Shown: piece by piece, positions 59,977 through 64,000 of the stretch | How the letters are laid out: the number at the start of each line of letters is the position of its first letter | Numbering within the stretch: position 1 is the first letter of the stretch | Assembly (NCBI GenBank): GCA_050299835.1 | Contig: JBNKWP010000009.1 | Location: forward strand, 76,346-140,345 | Origin: JAJDOD01 sp050299835 | GTDB taxonomy: Bacteria; Pseudomonadota; Alphaproteobacteria; Rhodobacterales; Rhodobacteraceae | Length of the DNA stretch: 64,000 nt | Reading direction: 5' to 3' | Notes under the pieces: model-generated | Database searches by the model: none | The model's input: the letters and a program-made list of their open reading frames with translations, nothing else | Told to the model about the DNA's origin: nothing | Made by a program: the position numbers and the translations under genes

Positions 59977-61323
59977 TCAAGTATTGCCTTTCAGGAAGGC
60001 GATCAGGTCGGCCCGGTCCGCCGGTTTGACGATCCGCTGCATCGGCATCTTGGACCCCGGAATGAAGTGGTCGGGCCCGAGGTCGAAGAGTTGATCTATC
60101 GTATCCTCATCCCACTGAAAGCCCAAGCCCGCGACAGTGTCGGAATATTTGTATCCCGAGACGCTGCCCGCGGGTCTGCCGAAAAGGCTGCCCAGATGCG
60201 GACCGGCGCGGCGGGCGCCGTCATCGGTCAGGCTGTGGCAGATCGAACATTTGCGGCGGAACTGGCGTTCACCGTTTGACATCTCTTCGGGGGCTTTCAG
60301 GAATCCGCGTTCCTTGGTGGCCATGATCGGGGCTTCGAGGTCGTTATGCGCGGGCCAGATATAGGCGGTGTCGTCGATGCCCCCGGCAAGCAGGCTTTCG
60401 CCATCACCGCTATAGGCCAGCGTCCAGACCGGGCCCCTGGCAGCAGCCTGAAAGTCGCCGGTGATGGTCCAGCTTTCGGTGGAGACGGTCATGACGAAGC
60501 CTTCGCCATCGCCCACCGCGATTTCGCCCGCATCGGGGCGGAGCGCCATGGCGAGGATCGGGCGGCGGTCGAGGGTGAGGTCGGCGATCTCATCGCCCGT
60601 GTCGGCGTCGATGACGCGGGTGCCGCCATCGACCGCGCCATAGGCAAGCCAGACCTCCCCCATGAGCAGGCGGTTGACGCCGAATCCGTGGTTGACGAGT
60701 TGGCGGGTCTCGGTGGCTTCCGACACGCGCCAGACGCGAATGGTGCCATCGGCGGAGGCGGAGTAGAGGAGCGTGCCGTCGGCGGAGAAGGCAACGTCGT
60801 TCACCACGCCGCCATGGCCGGTCATCATGGCGATGTTCTGGCCCTCGGGCAGCGACCAAAGGCCGACCGAGCCGTCCCAGGATGCGGAGGCGAGGATTGT
60901 GCGGTCGGGGGAGACGGCGAGCCCCGCGACCTGGCCCTTGTGACCTTCGAGGCGGGCAGATTCGGTGCCGCTTTCGAGGTTCCAGAGGGTTATTGCGAAG
61001 TCGTCTCCGCCTGAAGCCGCGAGCCGGTTATCGACGAAGGTGACCGATTTGACCGCCGCGCGGTGGCCATCGAGCCAGACGACATCGTCTGAGCCGAGGG
61101 ACCAGAAGCCGACGGCGTTATCGAAGCTGCCGGTGAGCGCGGTGCGTCCGTCTTCCGAGACTTCCGCGTCCATGACGGGGCCGCCGTGACCGACCAGCAG
61201 GCGAAATTCGGCGGCCTCGGCGGATGTCGTGAAGAGCAGGCAGAGCAGGAGATGACGTAGCTCTTGCAACGGTCTTCGACGCGAAAACCGCCGCGACGAG
61301 ACCGCGCCGGACTTCGCCGTCAT
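59977..61323 (-). CDS. exported WD40 beta-propeller-cytochrome c fusion
   Basis: A 448-residue protein. After a Sec-type signal (LRHLLLCLLFTTSAEAAEF, cut near residue 41 if ATG 61323 is used) come about seven WD40 repeats (GHGGPVMDAEVSEDGRTALTGSFDNAVGFW and similar) over 45-340. A C-terminal class I cytochrome c has CSICH near residue 356 and a distal Met in GSKMPMQRIV. Its start overlaps the formate dehydrogenase gamma stop (ATGA). It may be a periplasmic electron partner of that enzyme; this is inferred from context. A TTG nearer the signal is an alternative start. Confidence 0.85.
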   Translation of the reverse strand: MTAKSGAVSSRRFSRRRPLQELRHLLLCLLFTTSAEAAEFRLLVGHGGPVMDAEVSEDGRTALTGSFDNAVGFWSLGSDDVVWLDGHRAAVKSVTFVDNRLAASGGDDFAITLWNLESGTESARLEGHKGQVAGLAVSPDRTILASASWDGSVGLWSLPEGQNIAMMTGHGGVVNDVAFSADGTLLYSASADGTIRVWRVSEATETRQLVNHGFGVNRLLMGEVWLAYGAVDGGTRVIDADTGDEIADLTLDRRPILAMALRPDAGEIAVGDGEGFVMTVSTESWTITGDFQAAARGPVWTLAYSGDGESLLAGGIDDTAYIWPAHNDLEAPIMATKERGFLKAPEEMSNGERQFRRKCSICHSLTDDGARRAGPHLGSLFGRPAGSVSGYKYSDTVAGLGFQWDEDTIDQLFDLGPDHFIPGSKMPMQRIVKPADRADLIAFLKGNT

Positions 61324-62558
61324 TCCGCCGGGGTCGCGCCCGTCGGGCGCTCGATCGCGCGGCCTGACGCCTCTTCCTCCTCGACCCAAAGGCTGTGGTG
61401 TTCCTTCGCCCAGTTCAGATCTACTTCGCCGGACCCCATCGCGTCATAGGCACCCTCCATGCCGAGCGTGCCGATATAGATGTGGGCGATGATGATGGCC
61501 ATCAGGACAAACGACACGGCGGCATGCCAGATCTGGGCGTGCATCATCTCGCTATGCGGAGTGAGTGCCTCGGGTATGGCTCCATAAACGGGAAGCTCCG
61601 TGACGCCGAAGTCGCGCAGGATGGCGAAGGATTTCTCGAAGAGGTGCAGTTCGAAGGGGAAGAGCAGTTCCAGACCGGAAGCGGAGATCGACGTGCCGAG
61701 CAGAATGACCGACCAGAAGATGATCTTCTGCCCTGCGTTGAACTTCTTCGCCGGTGGATGGCCGTGACCGACGATGCCGCCGCCCTTGGCGAACCAGACG
61801 AGATCGGTGCGGTTCGGGATGTTGTGGATCACCCACATCACGAAGACCATGATGAGTGCCAGCATGAAGGCCCAGGACACGTTGTTATGGACCCATTTCG
61901 ACGCGATGATGATGGTCGAGTTGAGCTGGTGCGCGCCGTCGCCGTCTGAAAAACGTTCGAAGAGCGGGATCAGTGCCACACGTCCGAAAAGCGACAGAAG
62001 ACCGGTGAGGCCGAGCAGGATGAACGACCCCGCCAGCAGCCAGTGGGCGAAGCGTTCGATGAAGGTGAAGCGGAGGATGGTGAGGCCCGAGCGGCCTTCG
62101 CCGATGCGGATACGACCGCGCAGCAGGTAGAAGAGCGCAAGGATTGCGATCGTGCCAAGCAGGAAATAACCACCCCATTCCCGCAGCGGGCCCTGGCGGA
62201 ACTGCAGCCACTCCATGCCGCCGTCCTGCACCATGAGCGTGGCACCCGGTGTGCGGACCTGGCTGGTGATGTTGGCCTCGCCATAGCGGAGCGCCCGCCA
62301 AAGCTCGGGGTCCGAGGCGCCGCCGCGCACGCCCAGTTGGTCGGTGATGTCAGCGCCGCCATCGGGATCGCCGATCTCGTCGGCCCGGAATCCAAGATCG
62401 ACGTCTTCGCCGCTCTGGCGCCTGAGAATGTCTTCAAGCGTCGTCGCCCCGCCCGTTTCAGCGCGGGGGTTCGCCTGTGTTTCGGCCTCCTGCGCCACTG
62501 TGCCCGTGGACAGGCCGAAGAGGGAGACACAGAGTAGTACCAGAATCCATCGAAGCAT
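61320..62558 (-). CDS. fdhC: formate dehydrogenase cytochrome b subunit (gamma)
   Basis: A 412-residue membrane subunit with signal-like start (MLRWILVLLCVSLFGLSTGTVA), a periplasmic N-terminal part (to about 120), then helices with heme-ligand His in RFTFIERFAHWLLAGSFIL, KWVHNNVSWAF, WVIHNIPN, and MMHAQIWHAAVSF. It passes electrons from the beta subunit to quinone. GGGGAGGGCGCA precedes the ATG. It lies 16 bp after a TPR gene and overlaps the WD40-cytochrome gene. Confidence 0.93.
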   Translation of the reverse strand: MLRWILVLLCVSLFGLSTGTVAQEAETQANPRAETGGATTLEDILRRQSGEDVDLGFRADEIGDPDGGADITDQLGVRGGASDPELWRALRYGEANITSQVRTPGATLMVQDGGMEWLQFRQGPLREWGGYFLLGTIAILALFYLLRGRIRIGEGRSGLTILRFTFIERFAHWLLAGSFILLGLTGLLSLFGRVALIPLFERFSDGDGAHQLNSTIIIASKWVHNNVSWAFMLALIMVFVMWVIHNIPNRTDLVWFAKGGGIVGHGHPPAKKFNAGQKIIFWSVILLGTSISASGLELLFPFELHLFEKSFAILRDFGVTELPVYGAIPEALTPHSEMMHAQIWHAAVSFVLMAIIIAHIYIGTLGMEGAYDAMGSGEVDLNWAKEHHSLWVEEEEASGRAIERPTGATPAE

Positions 62559-62574
62559 TGCGCCCTCCCCGGTC

Positions 62575-63579
62575 TCAGCTTAATCGCGTCTCATTCTGCA
62601 ATCGCCACGCGAGCTTGTGTTGTTGCACGGCGCGCTTGTAATCCCGCAACTCTTCGAACAGGTCGGCCAGCTGCAGCGCGATCCTTTTGCGCTCGAAGGA
62701 CAGTCCGAGCTTGGCGGCCAGTTTCGAGGCGGCGTCGAAATGGGCTCTCGCGTTGTCCAGCGAGCCCCGGCTGATTTCGAGCAGGCCCAAATCTCTGAGG
62801 ATAAAGCAGCGAACCCGGTCGTCTCCGTCCATCTCGGCGAGCCGAAGGCCCTCGGTCAGGCTGGCTTCCGCATCGTCGGGGCGGCCGAGTCTGATGTCGC
62901 AGGCACCGAGGAGCGAGTACATGTAGGGCAGCACAGTATGGTTCGATTGCGTGCGTGCGGTTTCCAGCGCGGTCACGCCCCGGATGCGTGCGCCTTCGGC
63001 ATCGCCATCCGCGAGAAGCCATATTGCCGTGCAATATTCGACGGAGGGAAACATCTCCTCGGTGCAGATATCGCTTGCCCGGCCGAGCGTAATCCCCGCG
63101 CGCGCGCGCTCGCCGGTGTGGCGCTGCACGATGGCGCGGGCGAGGAGCAGCTCGACGATGGCGTCCTGCACGTCCATCTCGGGGATGTCCCTGAGCAGCC
63201 AGAATCCGCGTTCCAAGGCGCACTCCGCCAGATCGAAGCGATTGCGGGCAAAATGGATGCTGCCGAGCAGCGAGTAGACCAAAGCTCGGCACTCGGCGTT
63301 TTCCCGTTCCGGCAGGTAGGTTTCCGCACTGAGGCAATATTCCATCGCCTGGTCCAGTGCGCCGCGCCATTTGGCGTGCCAGGCCAGGGTCGTCAGGGCC
63401 AGGCCGTGCTGAACCCGGCTTCGTTTTCCGGTGCCCTTCGCAGCGGTGGCACGAGCCGTTTCGGCAAAATTCATGCTGGCATTGCGGTCTGTCCAGCGGC
63501 GGGACCAGGCCAGCCTGTTCAGCAGCGTGGGATCCCCGCTGGGAAGTTCAGATCTTTTGCGGAGACTCGGTTGCTCCAT
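62575..63579 (-). CDS. TPR-repeat protein between formate dehydrogenase subunit genes
   Basis: A 334-residue all-helical protein with several TPR-like units (RVQHGLALTTLAWHAKWRGALDQAMEYCL, ALVYSLLGSIHFARNRFDLAECALERGF, RCFILRDLGLLEISRGSLDNARAHFDAA). No signal peptide or DNA-binding motif is seen, so it is cytoplasmic. Such repeats occur as the N-terminal part of diguanylate cyclases, but no GGDEF domain follows here. AGGGCGAAC precedes the ATG. It is 83 bp after the beta-subunit gene. Confidence 0.72.
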   Translation of the reverse strand: MEQPSLRKRSELPSGDPTLLNRLAWSRRWTDRNASMNFAETARATAAKGTGKRSRVQHGLALTTLAWHAKWRGALDQAMEYCLSAETYLPERENAECRALVYSLLGSIHFARNRFDLAECALERGFWLLRDIPEMDVQDAIVELLLARAIVQRHTGERARAGITLGRASDICTEEMFPSVEYCTAIWLLADGDAEGARIRGVTALETARTQSNHTVLPYMYSLLGACDIRLGRPDDAEASLTEGLRLAEMDGDDRVRCFILRDLGLLEISRGSLDNARAHFDAASKLAAKLGLSFERKRIALQLADLFEELRDYKRAVQQHKLAWRLQNETRLS

Positions 63580-63662
63580 GTTCGCCCTAGCTGCTCCATA
63601 AGCCGTTTCGCGCCCCGAACTTATGCCCGGAGCGCGGATATCGCCAGTATACGGACCGTTTC

Positions 63663-64000
63663 TCAGCCGCCCTTCTGGTCGTAGGCGGTGCCCCAGCCCC
63701 AGGCGCCGGAGCCGAAACCGCGGGCCACGACACGTTCGCGGTAGATGTCAGACACATCATCGCCATCGCCGCCGAGAAGCGCCTTGGTCGAACACATCTC
63801 CGCACAGATCGGCAGCTTGCCTTCGGCCAGACGGTTGCGGCCGTATTTCTGGAACTCGACGGTCGAGCCGTCCTCTTCCGGGCCGCCCGAACAGAAGGTG
63901 CACTTGTCCATCTTGCCCCGGCTGCCGAAATTGCCGGCCTGTGGGAACTGCGGCGCACCGAAGGGACACGCGTAGAAGCAATATCCGCAGCCGATGCAAA
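63663..64000 (-). CDS. fdhB: formate dehydrogenase iron-sulfur (beta) subunit, C-terminal part
   Basis: The C-terminal 112 residues of the four-cluster ferredoxin-like beta subunit; the gene continues beyond the right edge. It shows (C)IGCGYCFYACPFGAPQF, DKCTFCSGG, and LPICAEMCSTKALL, the Cys pattern of FdnH/FdhB. It carries electrons from the Mo/W catalytic subunit to cytochrome b. The C-terminus lacks the long membrane anchor of E. coli FdnH. Remaining FDH genes should lie to the right. Confidence 0.92.
   Translation of the reverse strand, partial: CIGCGYCFYACPFGAPQFPQAGNFGSRGKMDKCTFCSGGPEEDGSTVEFQKYGRNRLAEGKLPICAEMCSTKALLGGDGDDVSDIYRERVVARGFGSGAWGWGTAYDQKGG

Overview
The window looks like a chromosomal segment of a marine-type alphaproteobacterium of the Rhodobacteraceae (Roseobacter group). 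It is GC-rich. Its gene pairings are typical of that group: ftsEX divergent from an MJ0042 zinc-ribbon protein, argH-lipoprotein-lysA-TIGR02302, purH-lspA-DUF3035-M16-M16 with rsmB and a heparinase-like protein, DUF1127 divergent from LysR, and a perfect CtrA-type box. No rRNA, tRNA, CRISPR array, prophage or insertion sequence was seen. Family names come from recognised motifs and remembered family patterns, not from a database search.

Layout, left to right. 1-2.3 kb: a molybdenum hydroxylase (CO dehydrogenase-like) cluster coxG-coxS-coxL, with a decayed GAF-Fis regulator beside it. 2.3-5.6 kb: a Kef-type cation/proton antiporter, then a QorB-like reductase divergent from its HxlR regulator across a palindromic operator. 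5.6-10.3 kb: a leftward operon ftsE-ftsX-plsC-PPOX flavoprotein-methyltransferase-accA, linking division and lipid synthesis. 10.5-18 kb: an acidic zinc-ribbon protein, a Q-rich TIGR02302 membrane protein, lysA, and a compact argH-lipoprotein-lipoprotein-DUF2834 operon. 18-25 kb: a TlpA-like thioredoxin, a taurine-pyruvate aminotransferase, a lytic transglycosylase, a stand-alone receiver protein behind a CtrA box, thiN and a DMT transporter. 25-30.5 kb: a rightward RNA/iron-sulfur/regulatory set (SUV3-like helicase, Hsp15-like S4 protein, FdxA, CarD, a TPR protein). 30.6-40.3 kb: a leftward housekeeping block (epimerase, two M16 peptidases, DUF3035 lipoprotein, lspA, purH, heparinase-like, rsmB) and divergent SDHAF4. 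40.5-48.2 kb: a complete peptide-type ABC importer with a fused double ATPase and a small membrane protein between its permeases, next to an AraC regulator. 48.6-55.4 kb: an accessory stretch with a thioredoxin-like protein, PepF, a methyltransferase bracketed by a duplicated pepF promoter/5' end, orphan small proteins, DUF1127/LysR and an SDR. 55.4-59.5 kb: a polyamine (Puu-like) operon of amidotransferase, glutamine synthetase-like ligase, a LAS-metallopeptidase-like membrane protein and an FAD oxidase. 59.6-64 kb: a membrane-bound formate dehydrogenase operon (beta subunit, TPR protein, gamma subunit) that continues into a WD40-cytochrome c fusion and two mini membrane proteins.

The most unusual signals are these: the pepF promoter/5'-end duplication flanking a methyltransferase; the WD40-cytochrome c plus mini-membrane-protein tail of the formate dehydrogenase operon; the LAS-like protein inside the polyamine operon; two copies of a double-palindrome intergenic element 35 kb apart; an 11-bp-phased five-copy repeat upstream of lysA; and the broken regulator beside the cox genes.
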